Shown: in pieces, positions 44,823 through 52,394 of the stretch
Numbering within the stretch: the stretch's first letter is position 1
Layout: the number at the start of each line of letters is the position of its first letter
Source: Bacillota bacterium
GTDB lineage: Bacteria; Bacillota; Clostridia; Lachnospirales; Lachnospiraceae
Length of the DNA: 52,394 bases
Assembly: GCA_023416695.1 (NCBI GenBank)
Contig: JAEZGY010000096.1
Location: 1 to 52,394 of the forward strand
Direction of reading: 5' to 3'
Position numbers and translations under genes: made by a program
Notes under the pieces: model-generated
What the model was told of the DNA's origin: nothing
The model's input: only the letters and a program-made list of their open reading frames with translations
Databases searched by the model: none

Positions 44823-47168
44823 ATGATTGCTACAATCAAACATATAAAAAGTAGTTATTTAGCAATGATAGCTACCATTCTTATATCCTGTACAATATGT
44901 ATAAAAAGAATATACCCTTTTGAGACCTTAAGCATCTTTTGGTTGATTGGTTTTTTTGTATATACATATGCTGCAATTGTATATGTAAGGGCCTATGACA
45001 AAATAAAAGGGAAGTTCCTTCATAAAATTGGTGTATTAGGGTTTCTTTTCACAAACAGTTTATACTGGTCACTTGGAATCTATTTAATTTATCGAAATCT
45101 GCCATATTACCGCTTAAAGGGATGGCAATTGTACCTAGTGTTTGTTATTATAACATTTCTATTTCAGCTTGGGAAAGAGAAAGAATGGTTTATCAAAGAT
45201 AAGAATAGGGTACGCCAATACATTGGTCTTGGTATTCTCATGGTATTACTTAATGACGCCATGTTTTACTTCCCAGCTGGTAATAATCGACCAAATCCAT
45301 TATATGGATATGCATTTCTATTAGCTGCAGGGTTAGTTACCTTTTTTAACTTACTTCATTATAAAAAATGGGAGGAGTATAAGAAGAGGCGATACATGAA
45401 ATACAACTGGATCATGTATGCCATTAGTTTATTCCTCATCTTTGCAACCTTCGAAACTTTATCTGGAAACAATATTGTTTTAATTCTACCATGGCATTGG
45501 TTTATGAATATCATTTGGTTCTTTTTAGTTGCAGGTTTGGTATATGTAATCAGTCGAAGAAAAAGAATCAGTTTAGTTGTGACACTTATCCTAATGTCCA
45601 TACTGGGATTAGCGAATGGATATGTTGTTCTTTTTAGAGGCTGTCCAATCTTACCGGCAGACCTTTCTCTTATTAGTACAGCGAAAGAGGTTTCTCAAAA
45701 CTATAGTTATGTGTTCAGCTATTATATGTATATGGGAGTAGCATTTTTACTAGTTACCCTAAGCTTTATTTTCCGAATTGGTGAAAGTAAGCCGGAAAAA
45801 AAGGAATACAGAAGATTTGTTGCCTTTTATGTAATAATGGCTGCCCTAGTAGTCCCTTTATTTTATGGAAACGCTAAGATCTTAAGAGGAAACATAGACT
45901 TATGGAGACCAGTTAAGACATATCGTAAATATGGCTCCTTAAATGGTTTTGGAATCAACCTGTTAGCCATGCAGGTAAGTAAACCAGAAGGTTATGATGT
46001 GAATACGGTTAGTCAAATTCTAGATGGTTATGAAAGCGATGAAGTAAATACGAAGAAGCTACCAAATGTAATAACCGTTATGTGTGAGGCTTTTTCGGAT
46101 CTATCAGTAGTGGGAGATTATGAAACCAATGAAGAAGTAATGCCATATTATAATTCTCTAAAGGATAATATTATAAAAGGGTACGCTTATAGCTCTGTTC
46201 TCGGAGGAACAACAGCCAACTCTGAATATGAGTTTCAGACAGGAAATGCGACCACCTTCCTACCAACAGGAACGGTGCCTTATCAACAGTATATTCAAGG
46301 AGAGAGTTATTCCTTTACAAGAAATCTAAAGAGCCTTGATTATACTGCTACGGCCTTACATGCTTATCGAAGAAATACCTATCGTAGAGAGCTAGTTTAC
46401 CCAATGCTTGGGTTTGACGCTTATTTTGCTAAAGAAAGCTTTACCAATCCAACCTATCTTAGAAGCTACATTGATGACCAAAGTGATTTTAATAAGTTGA
46501 TAGAAATGTACGAAGACAGGGATACGTCTAAACCATTTTATATGTTTAATGTGACGATGCAGAATCATAGTGCTTATAACACCTATGATATGGATTATAA
46601 TATAAAACTGACAGATACGTCGGGGTATGACGATGCAGAGGAATATTTATCCTGTGTTAATCATACGGATAAAGCATTAAAGACCTTGATTGATTATTTT
46701 AGTAAGGTGGAGGAACCAACCTATATTATCTTCTTTGGAGATCATCAGCCTAATTTAGATTCCGGATTTTTTAATCATCTACTAGGAGATAGCATTGAGA
46801 ATCTAGAGATCGAAGCTCTACAGAAGAGATATACAGTACCTTTCTTTATTTGGAGTAATAAGGAAATGGAAAGTAAGACTGTAGATAGGATTAGTTTAAA
46901 CTACCTTTCCTCATTCTTCCTAAAAGAGGCGGGACTTCCAATGACAGCCTATAATAAATATTTGATGGATTTATATGAGAAGTATCCAGTTATCAATGTA
47001 AATGGATACATTGACAAGGAAGGCAATTATTATGATGCCAATGAGATGAAAGAGAATCCTGATTTAGTAGACTACAATAAAATTGTATACAATGCCGTCA
47101 TTGATAAGTATCAAGGGCTTGACTGGGCGTATCAGTTAAAGGGTGCAGAGGTTACCTTAAAGAAATAG
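44823..47168 (+). CDS. LTA synthase-like membrane phosphotransferase (second paralogue)
   Basis: The 781-aa protein has the same plan as its neighbour: multiple membrane helices, then a sulfatase-fold domain with TVMCEAFSDLS, GGTTANSEYEFQTGNA, MQNHSAY and FFGDHQPN. The extracellular halves are largely identical (for example YFSKVEEPTYI, RYxVPFFIWSN, YNKYLxDLYEKYP), whereas the membrane halves differ much more. The start at ATG 44823 follows AAAGGAAG; an earlier in-frame ATG at 44802 lies before that site. Tandem copies suggest one initiates and one extends the polymer, or each serves a different condition. Confidence 0.87.
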   Translation: MIATIKHIKSSYLAMIATILISCTICIKRIYPFETLSIFWLIGFFVYTYAAIVYVRAYDKIKGKFLHKIGVLGFLFTNSLYWSLGIYLIYRNLPYYRLKGWQLYLVFVIITFLFQLGKEKEWFIKDKNRVRQYIGLGILMVLLNDAMFYFPAGNNRPNPLYGYAFLLAAGLVTFFNLLHYKKWEEYKKRRYMKYNWIMYAISLFLIFATFETLSGNNIVLILPWHWFMNIIWFFLVAGLVYVISRRKRISLVVTLILMSILGLANGYVVLFRGCPILPADLSLISTAKEVSQNYSYVFSYYMYMGVAFLLVTLSFIFRIGESKPEKKEYRRFVAFYVIMAALVVPLFYGNAKILRGNIDLWRPVKTYRKYGSLNGFGINLLAMQVSKPEGYDVNTVSQILDGYESDEVNTKKLPNVITVMCEAFSDLSVVGDYETNEEVMPYYNSLKDNIIKGYAYSSVLGGTTANSEYEFQTGNATTFLPTGTVPYQQYIQGESYSFTRNLKSLDYTATALHAYRRNTYRRELVYPMLGFDAYFAKESFTNPTYLRSYIDDQSDFNKLIEMYEDRDTSKPFYMFNVTMQNHSAYNTYDMDYNIKLTDTSGYDDAEEYLSCVNHTDKALKTLIDYFSKVEEPTYIIFFGDHQPNLDSGFFNHLLGDSIENLEIEALQKRYTVPFFIWSNKEMESKTVDRISLNYLSSFFLKEAGLPMTAYNKYLMDLYEKYPVINVNGYIDKEGNYYDANEMKENPDLVDYNKIVYNAVIDKYQGLDWAYQLKGAEVTLKK

Positions 47169-47210
47169 AAAAAGAAGGCACTAGCTATTTTGGCTAGCGC
47201 CTTCTTTTTC
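47168..47210. terminator. bidirectional terminator
   Basis: An 18-bp stem (GAAAAAGAAGGCACTAGC with its complement, one mismatch as a wobble pair) overlaps the end of the second LtaS-like gene and serves the convergent EAL gene too. Confidence 0.85.
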
Positions 47211-47233
47211 TATAGGTAAATCATCATTTTTAC

Positions 47234-50002
47234 TTACGAGCAAAGATACTGCTCATACTCATCTAGTTCTGGTAAATATACATTTATATCCTTTGCAGAA
47301 GCCGTTGTATAAGCTTCATATTCATAGGCTAGGTTATCGATTTCAATGTGTCTCTTAAAGGTGTTGTAATCAGTAAATCGATAATGCTTCAGAGGCATTC
47401 TATATTTATTGATTGGCTCAATGATTCGATTAATTGGACAGTTAATATTGCCACCATTGATTAGGAGTGGACCATTTTGGCTTCCTAGGTATAGTTTGTT
47501 GGAGGAAGCTAATTTTATGGAGATGGTTCCCTTTTCTATTTCTGTAACGCCGCCTCCACTATAGTTACCAATGCCACATATGTGAATTCCTTCAGCATGA
47601 CATATGAATTCCTTAACTGCAACATTTATATATAAACTACCATTTAGTGAACCAATGGCACAGCCATCTTTAGCATTCACTTTCAACTTTACGATGCCAT
47701 CGTGAAGAAGAATATTGCCACCTAGGTTCGATAAAATCCCAATACAGCAACTGTTTTGCCCCGTTAACACCATTCGTATGTCTGCTGTGGATGATAGATT
47801 AAGACTGCCATTGAAACTACCAATACCAATACTGTTATTTCCATTGCATAGAATATTCAGTTTAATGTTTCCAAGCTGTATATTTGCTTGTCCATTCAGA
47901 CAACCTATCCCAATGGCTGTTAAACCATCAGTAGATAATTCATAGATACCTCCTAATAGCTCTATCTTAGAGAATTTGCCTCCCTTTCCACCTCCGATGC
48001 AGATGGATGCTTTATTCCTATTTATCACGGTCATCTTACCTGTAATATCACAGGTGATAGAACCGTATGTATTAAATGGTGATTCTCCAACACCGATACC
48101 ATTTTCAACCTCAGTACGAATTGCTAGATTACCACTACCAGAAATACTAAGGCTAGAGGACTCAGGAACATGAATTCCTTGACCAGTTAGCATATTGTTC
48201 TCCTTAATCCGTAGTGCTACCTTACAGTTACGGCCTATATTGATGCAGAAATCATCTTTTGCCTTAATATTTACATTCTCAAGATCTAACGTAACACTAG
48301 AATTATCTGGAACAGTAATAGTTAATGTGTATTGTGTGGAGACATCTCCTGATAATTTTAAGTTCTCTGTGTTTATGACAAGAGAGGAATAATTATCTGT
48401 ATGTAGATTAGCTAACTCCAGTGCGGTAGTAGTATCTGCAATATAGGTCTCATTGGTTGCATTGCTTCTAAAATATTTGCGGTTGATGGCAATAATCTCA
48501 TCCTTTTGCTTTTGCGGAAGAACAGGTAGAAGCTCAGCAGATGGACGATAGAGATAAAAGCCTTGTAGTAAATCTACGCCTAGATAGATAACAGTATGTA
48601 ATTCTTTAAAGGTTTCAACTCCTTCTGCCAATGCTATCATTCCATTTTGTTTAGCAAATTGAATGATGTTAGCCACCAAATGCCTCTTTTTCTCGTCATT
48701 GTTTATGTTAGAGATTAAGCTACGGTCAATTTTTATATATCTTGGATTATATTTTAAAAGGTTCAATTCGTTGCCATAACCAGAACCATAGTCATCCAGG
48801 GCTAGCTGTGATCCTAGGGTGTTTATACGCTCTTGTAGCAGTAAGTGTTCTTCCTCAGTATGTAGATAGATTTCAGATGCTTCTACTATGATTTTATGGG
48901 TTAAAGTATGATACATTCTATAAAAACTATCAAAATCCTCTTTGGTAAGAAGCTGATTAGGTAGACAATTAATAAATAAGTATTTGTCGCCAAAATCTGA
49001 TACGTTATCTTTATAAAACTTCATAGTATTAAAAAAAGTATAATATTCGATTTCATAAAGCTTCTTTTGTCGTTCTGCAATTTCAAGGACCTCTAAAGGG
49101 GTTAACCCAATGGATTCGTCCGTTCTCATAAGGGCCTCATAGGCATAAATATCTCCATTTTTAGCAGAAATAATAGGTTGGAAATGGTAGAGGAAGAAGT
49201 TATTATTAATAAGCCTTTCAAATTGATCATTCCTTATGAGCTCTTGTTTTTGTTTTTGAAAGGAGGAAGGTGTAAACTCATTTTTATCCATTTTGTTAAA
49301 GCATATGGCCTCGAATAATGCGTAATTTGTATTGGTAATCAAGTCTTCTAAAGTCTGGCTCTGAGACGGATACCAGGTGTATCCACATTTTATGGAGCAA
49401 AGAGATTCGTCTTTTAATAGTTTATGTAGCCCTGCCTTTAAATCTTGATGTAGGGCATTCAGCGTATTTAAAATAGTTTCTTTATCACCACCGTAAATAA
49501 AAACTAGACATTCATGTCTGGATTTACTACCACTAAAAAACGTACTTTGCTTGTCTGGAATTAAAATACTTGTGTAATCGAAGATTTGATTACTTAGTTG
49601 TTTTTGACTGCGATACAGATGTTCAAGGTTCTCAGCATGAAAGGAAACCATACAAGCTAGGTTTGTAGATAGAAGGATATAGTCCTTTATTTTTTTGTAA
49701 AATTGATCCGTATATAGAAGACCAGTTTCAGGATCATATTCAACAGAGGTAAGTTCAAAATTCTCATTTGCTATTTGTTTCGCCTTATTATACTTAATGG
49801 CACTCATGATAGAGAGAAACATAAAGAGAAAAGCGCATAAAAATAGTGTAAAGGAGATAATAAGTATTTTTTGCTGCAGTGAGTCTAGTAAGGAATGGTT
49901 AAAATTATAGAATAGTCCAATGATAAGTGAGCATATACCAAAGGTAAATAGAACTGAATGCCATATTACATTACGATATAATTTGCTTTTTATTTTTCCC
50001 AC
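47234..50002 (-). CDS. EAL-domain c-di-GMP phosphodiesterase fused to beta-helix-like repeats
   Basis: The 922-aa protein has two N-terminal helices (about 12-33 and 44-66), a degenerate GGDEF domain (about 85-240, with FIYGGDK where GGDEF should be), and an EAL domain (about 258-495). The EAL residues look complete: E289-A-L-M-R293, N345, E374, D403-D404, K424, E460-G-V-E463 and Q480, so it should hydrolyse c-di-GMP. From about 535 to 860 the chain becomes beta-rich, with repeats of about 28 residues marked by IG or IGIG at 637, 669, 697, 725, 754, 783, 811 and 839. These resemble a right-handed beta-helix of the kind seen in carbohydrate-binding proteins, yet by topology they should lie in the cytosol. 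GTG start with GGGAGGGG upstream. Confidence 0.85.
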   Translation of the reverse strand: MGKIKSKLYRNVIWHSVLFTFGICSLIIGLFYNFNHSLLDSLQQKILIISFTLFLCAFLFMFLSIMSAIKYNKAKQIANENFELTSVEYDPETGLLYTDQFYKKIKDYILLSTNLACMVSFHAENLEHLYRSQKQLSNQIFDYTSILIPDKQSTFFSGSKSRHECLVFIYGGDKETILNTLNALHQDLKAGLHKLLKDESLCSIKCGYTWYPSQSQTLEDLITNTNYALFEAICFNKMDKNEFTPSSFQKQKQELIRNDQFERLINNNFFLYHFQPIISAKNGDIYAYEALMRTDESIGLTPLEVLEIAERQKKLYEIEYYTFFNTMKFYKDNVSDFGDKYLFINCLPNQLLTKEDFDSFYRMYHTLTHKIIVEASEIYLHTEEEHLLLQERINTLGSQLALDDYGSGYGNELNLLKYNPRYIKIDRSLISNINNDEKKRHLVANIIQFAKQNGMIALAEGVETFKELHTVIYLGVDLLQGFYLYRPSAELLPVLPQKQKDEIIAINRKYFRSNATNETYIADTTTALELANLHTDNYSSLVINTENLKLSGDVSTQYTLTITVPDNSSVTLDLENVNIKAKDDFCINIGRNCKVALRIKENNMLTGQGIHVPESSSLSISGSGNLAIRTEVENGIGVGESPFNTYGSITCDITGKMTVINRNKASICIGGGKGGKFSKIELLGGIYELSTDGLTAIGIGCLNGQANIQLGNIKLNILCNGNNSIGIGSFNGSLNLSSTADIRMVLTGQNSCCIGILSNLGGNILLHDGIVKLKVNAKDGCAIGSLNGSLYINVAVKEFICHAEGIHICGIGNYSGGGVTEIEKGTISIKLASSNKLYLGSQNGPLLINGGNINCPINRIIEPINKYRMPLKHYRFTDYNTFKRHIEIDNLAYEYEAYTTASAKDINVYLPELDEYEQYLCS

Positions 50003-50087
50003 TTTAATACCCCTCCCAATGAAATTCTCACTTTGTATTATAACGAATATTATTGGAAAAATAAATACTAAAATGGAAATAATTGTG

Positions 50088-50123
50088 AAAAGCTACCCAT
50101 TGTACTCAAATTGGGTAGCTTTT
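50088..50123 (-). terminator. terminator between ribU and the EAL gene
   Basis: AAAAGCTACCCA pairs perfectly with TGGGTAGCTTTT, with T-rich sequence beyond it on the minus strand. It makes read-through from the riboflavin transporter gene into the EAL gene unlikely. Confidence 0.7.
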
Positions 50124-50133
50124 AGTCTTATTA

Positions 50134-50793
50134 TTATATATTTTTTTTATCCATGGAAGGCGTGGCTTTGCTTTCACGTCTAACGGAAGTGGTTCCTTTT
50201 AAGAGAGGAGAGATAAATTTGTATAAAGCTGCTGTTAGCACAGAAACAATAGTACATTTTAGCAGATTAAAAGGAAGAACAGCATATACCATAAAGGTAT
50301 AAAGGTTAGAAACCAAATTGTTCTTTTTGGTTCCCAATGCTATGATACCTTCCATTGTATACTCGCCATTAGAGGTACCAATATAAGCGGGAAGAGTGAT
50401 ATAAGCATTGATAAAACAAGACGCTATACTCATTAATATGGTTGCAATGATTAGTCCAAAAATCGCTGTCAGTTTCGTTTTTCTATACTTATAAATCATG
50501 GAAGCAGTAAAGATAAAGATAGAACCAGATAAGAAGTTCGCCAATTCGCCTATGCAAGCAGTATCTGAACCAGAGACAAGAATGTGAAGAACATTCTTTA
50601 AAAATTCCATGATAATACCAGCTAGGGGACTAATAGCAAAGGCACCAATCATAATTGGTAGGTCACTGACATCCACCTTATAGAATGGTGGAGCAAACGG
50701 TACTGGGGTGGAAATAAACATAAGTACGGTAGCGATAGCGGATAACATTGCCATTAATACTAGATTTCTTGTGGATAGCAAATTTGTTTTCAT
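50134..50793 (-). CDS. ribU: riboflavin ECF transporter S component
   Basis: The 219-aa protein has about six helices and the RibU pattern: FYKVDVSDLPIMIGAFAISPLAGIIMEFLKNVLHIL near 38-72 (here broken across two helices). RibU binds riboflavin and works with the shared EcfA-EcfA'-EcfT motor, encoded elsewhere. GGAGG precedes the ATG. The assignment is strongly supported by the FMN riboswitch and terminators in its leader. Confidence 0.92.
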   Translation of the reverse strand: MKTNLLSTRNLVLMAMLSAIATVLMFISTPVPFAPPFYKVDVSDLPIMIGAFAISPLAGIIMEFLKNVLHILVSGSDTACIGELANFLSGSIFIFTASMIYKYRKTKLTAIFGLIIATILMSIASCFINAYITLPAYIGTSNGEYTMEGIIALGTKKNNLVSNLYTFMVYAVLPFNLLKCTIVSVLTAALYKFISPLLKGTTSVRRESKATPSMDKKNI

Positions 50794-50831
50794 GATAATC
50801 CTCCTTTAATTATGAATCTAAGTTCCAATTA

Positions 50832-50880
50832 AGAAGAAAAAGATTACTGTTCTTACCATGGTAGCAAGAAAAGTAATCTT
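50832..50880 (-). terminator. second terminator in the ribU leader
   Basis: On the minus strand, AAGATTACT and AGTAATCTT close a longer hairpin with an inner stem (TTCTTGCTACC with GGTAAGAA), followed by TTTTTCTTCTT. It lies between the riboswitch terminator and the ribU start. It could be a second attenuator or a backup terminator. Confidence 0.65.
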
Positions 50881-50895
50881 CGGGTGGTGATATGT

Positions 50896-50922
50896 AAAAA
50901 ACCTCGGATTATATTCCGAGGT
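50896..50922 (-). terminator. FMN riboswitch terminator
   Basis: On the minus strand, ACCTCGGA and TCCGAGGT pair around a 6-base loop, followed by six T. It is the expression platform expected just after an FMN aptamer. Confidence 0.85.
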
Positions 50923-50940
50923 ATGTAAACTATCACGTTC

Positions 50941-51050
50941 TCTTCTCTCATCCAGACTTTACTGTCGGTTTTGGAATTGCACCAAATCAGCCACCTAAGT
51001 GGGTCGCGGACTATTACCGCCGGTTGGGAATTACACCCGACCCCGAAGAA
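50941..51050 (-). promoter_or_regulatory. FMN riboswitch (RFN element)
   Basis: Read on the minus strand, the conserved RFN blocks appear in order: TTCTTCGGGGTCGGGTG, AATTCCCAACCGGCGGTAATAG, TCCGCGACCC, TGGCTGATTTGGTGCAATTCC, AAACCGACAGTAAAGTCTGGAT and GAGAAGA closing the first stem. FMN binding should favour the downstream terminator and switch off ribU. Confidence 0.95.
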
Positions 51051-51280
51051 CTTATTAAATTGATAAAACATAATGCTTTTTACTTTCGTGAATAGTATAC
51101 GTTTTCCATAATTATTTGTCAATACTGACCAGTTATTTAGTTTATTATATGTGAATTGTTTGTTTCTATGCACGGCTTACTTGTAAAAAAATAAAAAATA
51201 TTGTACTGTTATAAATGTGTTTTGGTAAAGACTAATACTAGGTAGTATCTTAGTGTTTAATACGAAAGGAAAATGATAGT

Positions 51281-52204
51281 ATGGACATGACGCAGGTTAT
51301 AAATCAGATGATTGTTTTGTTCCTAATGTTAACCATAGGGTACATTTGTGGTAAGACAAAAGTTTTTTCAAAAGAAAGTAATCACACCCTTTCAAGAGTG
51401 GTTATTTATATTGCAAATCCAGCATTAATTATTAATACAGTAACTAGTGGCCAGATTACAGGAGATAAAAGCTATACGTTACTTATTATAGGGTTTTCAG
51501 CTCTATTTTATATTGTGGTTCCTATTTTAGCAAAGATATTTACATTTGTAGTACCGTTTACAAGAAAAAATCAAAAGACCTATGAAGCGCTTTATTGCTT
51601 TTCCAATTGTGGGTTTATGGGAATCCCAGTAATCAATGCATTGTATGGTCCAGAGGCTATTTTTTATGTAGCCATCTTTTTAATCCCTTTTAATATTTTG
51701 GTATACACCTATGGAATTCTTCTACTTTCTGGAGAACAAGAGGATAAGGTCAAAATTAATTTTACAAAGATATTAAATCCAGTTGTGATTGCCTCTATAA
51801 TCACACTAATCATTTACTTTTTAAATATAAAGACGCCTTATGTAGTGAATGAAACGGTCTCTCTACTTGGTGCGATTACGACACCATTAGCCATGATTAC
51901 CATTGGATGTAATCTTTCCTTTATACCAGTAAAAGATGTATTTCTTGATTGGAAAATGTATATTTATGCTATCTTAAGATTATTATTATTCCCTGTTGCA
52001 GTGTGGCTTATCTTCCGTTTTTTTATTCAGGATGTAATGCTTTTAAATGTTATGGTTGTCATATCTGCCATGCCGGTAGCTGCCAATGTGACCTTAATTT
52101 CCAATGAATATGGTGGAGATTCTAATACAGTGGCCAAGGCAACCTTTATGACTACATTAATTTCACTTGGTTCTATTCCAATTCTGGCAGCACTTATTTT
52201 GTGA
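51281..52204 (+). CDS. AEC-family transporter
   Basis: The 307-aa protein has about ten helices and the auxin-efflux-carrier fold: IANPALIINTV near 45, CFSNCGFMGIPVINALYG near 108, and a final bundle with MPVAANVTLISNEYGGD. Bacterial members export malate or other carboxylates or amino acids; the cargo is not readable. It is divergent from the ribU leader. AAAGGAAAATG precedes the ATG. Confidence 0.87.
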   Translation: MDMTQVINQMIVLFLMLTIGYICGKTKVFSKESNHTLSRVVIYIANPALIINTVTSGQITGDKSYTLLIIGFSALFYIVVPILAKIFTFVVPFTRKNQKTYEALYCFSNCGFMGIPVINALYGPEAIFYVAIFLIPFNILVYTYGILLLSGEQEDKVKINFTKILNPVVIASIITLIIYFLNIKTPYVVNETVSLLGAITTPLAMITIGCNLSFIPVKDVFLDWKMYIYAILRLLLFPVAVWLIFRFFIQDVMLLNVMVVISAMPVAANVTLISNEYGGDSNTVAKATFMTTLISLGSIPILAALIL

Positions 52205-52324
52205 AATTAAATGTTAGGATGTAACTGTATTAACACATAATACTAACCTGATTCGGCATAGGTATATAGGAAAGAGGAATACTAAATAGTAATCACCAAT
52301 ACCTAAATCGTAAAGGAGAATAGT

Positions 52325-52394
52325 ATGTATGTACTTCAAAATTGTTATATCCTTGACTATTTAGATTTGCCCACGATTCCGTGGATGCAGTGCC
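52325..52394 (+). CDS. partial gene of unknown function (start only)
   Basis: An ATG at 52325, preceded by AAAGGAG at a good distance, opens a frame reading MYVLQNCYILDYLDLPTIPW that runs off the window. Too short to identify. Confidence 0.55.
   Translation, partial: MYVLQNCYILDYLDLPTIPWMQC

Noticed and set aside
1..52394. CRISPR array or prophage
   Set aside because: No spaced direct repeats of CRISPR type were seen, and the amidase and MazG fossil are isolated, with no capsid, tail or integrase genes.

Overview
The window is AT-rich, with strong GGAGG-type ribosome binding sites, many intrinsic terminators, Leloir genes using a type 2 GalT, GHKL/LytTR and Bce-type signalling modules and DUF4358/DUF4474 proteins. 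Together these point to a Firmicute of the class Clostridia, most likely a Lachnospiraceae chromosome. A named species would be a guess. No replication origin, CRISPR array or intact prophage is visible.

Layout. 1-200 is the 3' end of a 23S rRNA gene and its operon terminator, with no 5S between them. 271-976 is an IS200-type element with tnpA only. 990-5884 (minus) holds a tandem-domain membrane acyltransferase followed by an OmpR-type two-component pair. 6076-8811 is a cystine symporter and a CoA-disulfide-reductase-like enzyme, probably a thiol/sulfur operon. 9061-11448 is a cell-wall-anchored surface protein with a LytTR-like direct repeat upstream. 11531-16558 is the galactose locus: a LacI-type repressor divergent from galK-galE-galT, with operator-like repeats over the promoter. 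16617-18231 (minus) encodes an anchored transglutaminase and a DUF4358 lipoprotein. 18594-25000 has two DMT exporters and a complete Bce-like peptide-sensing and detoxification module. 25086-26938 pairs a DUF4474 protein with a metallophosphoesterase.

26950-30180 holds tRNA-Asn, an AgrA/AgrC-like pair (minus) and, divergent from it, a possible cyclic-peptide precursor next to a pseudo-ABC ATPase. 30576-35040 starts with a tRNA-Leu carrying the unusual AAG anticodon. It continues with a serine hydrolase, an ECF sigma factor with a membrane partner, a MazG-like gene fossil and a short sequence resembling the tRNA 3' end, so it may be an old island. 35127-47168 is housekeeping and envelope: isochorismatase-like hydrolase, amidase with SH3 domain, lytic transglycosylase, Na/Pi cotransporter, AI-2E-family permease, RNA methyltransferase-like protein and two paralogous LtaS-like enzymes. 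47234-50002 (minus) is a catalytically complete EAL phosphodiesterase fused to about seven 28-residue beta-helix-like repeats. 50134-51050 (minus) is a riboflavin ECF S-component under an FMN riboswitch followed by two successive terminators. 51281 to the end has an AEC-family transporter and the first codons of another gene.

The most novel-looking items are the EAL/repeat fusion, the peptide plus pseudo-ABC locus beside the GHKL/LytTR pair, the IS200 element's long structured 3' tail, the tRNA-Leu(AAG) and the two-terminator FMN leader. All assignments come from reading motifs and context; no database search was run.
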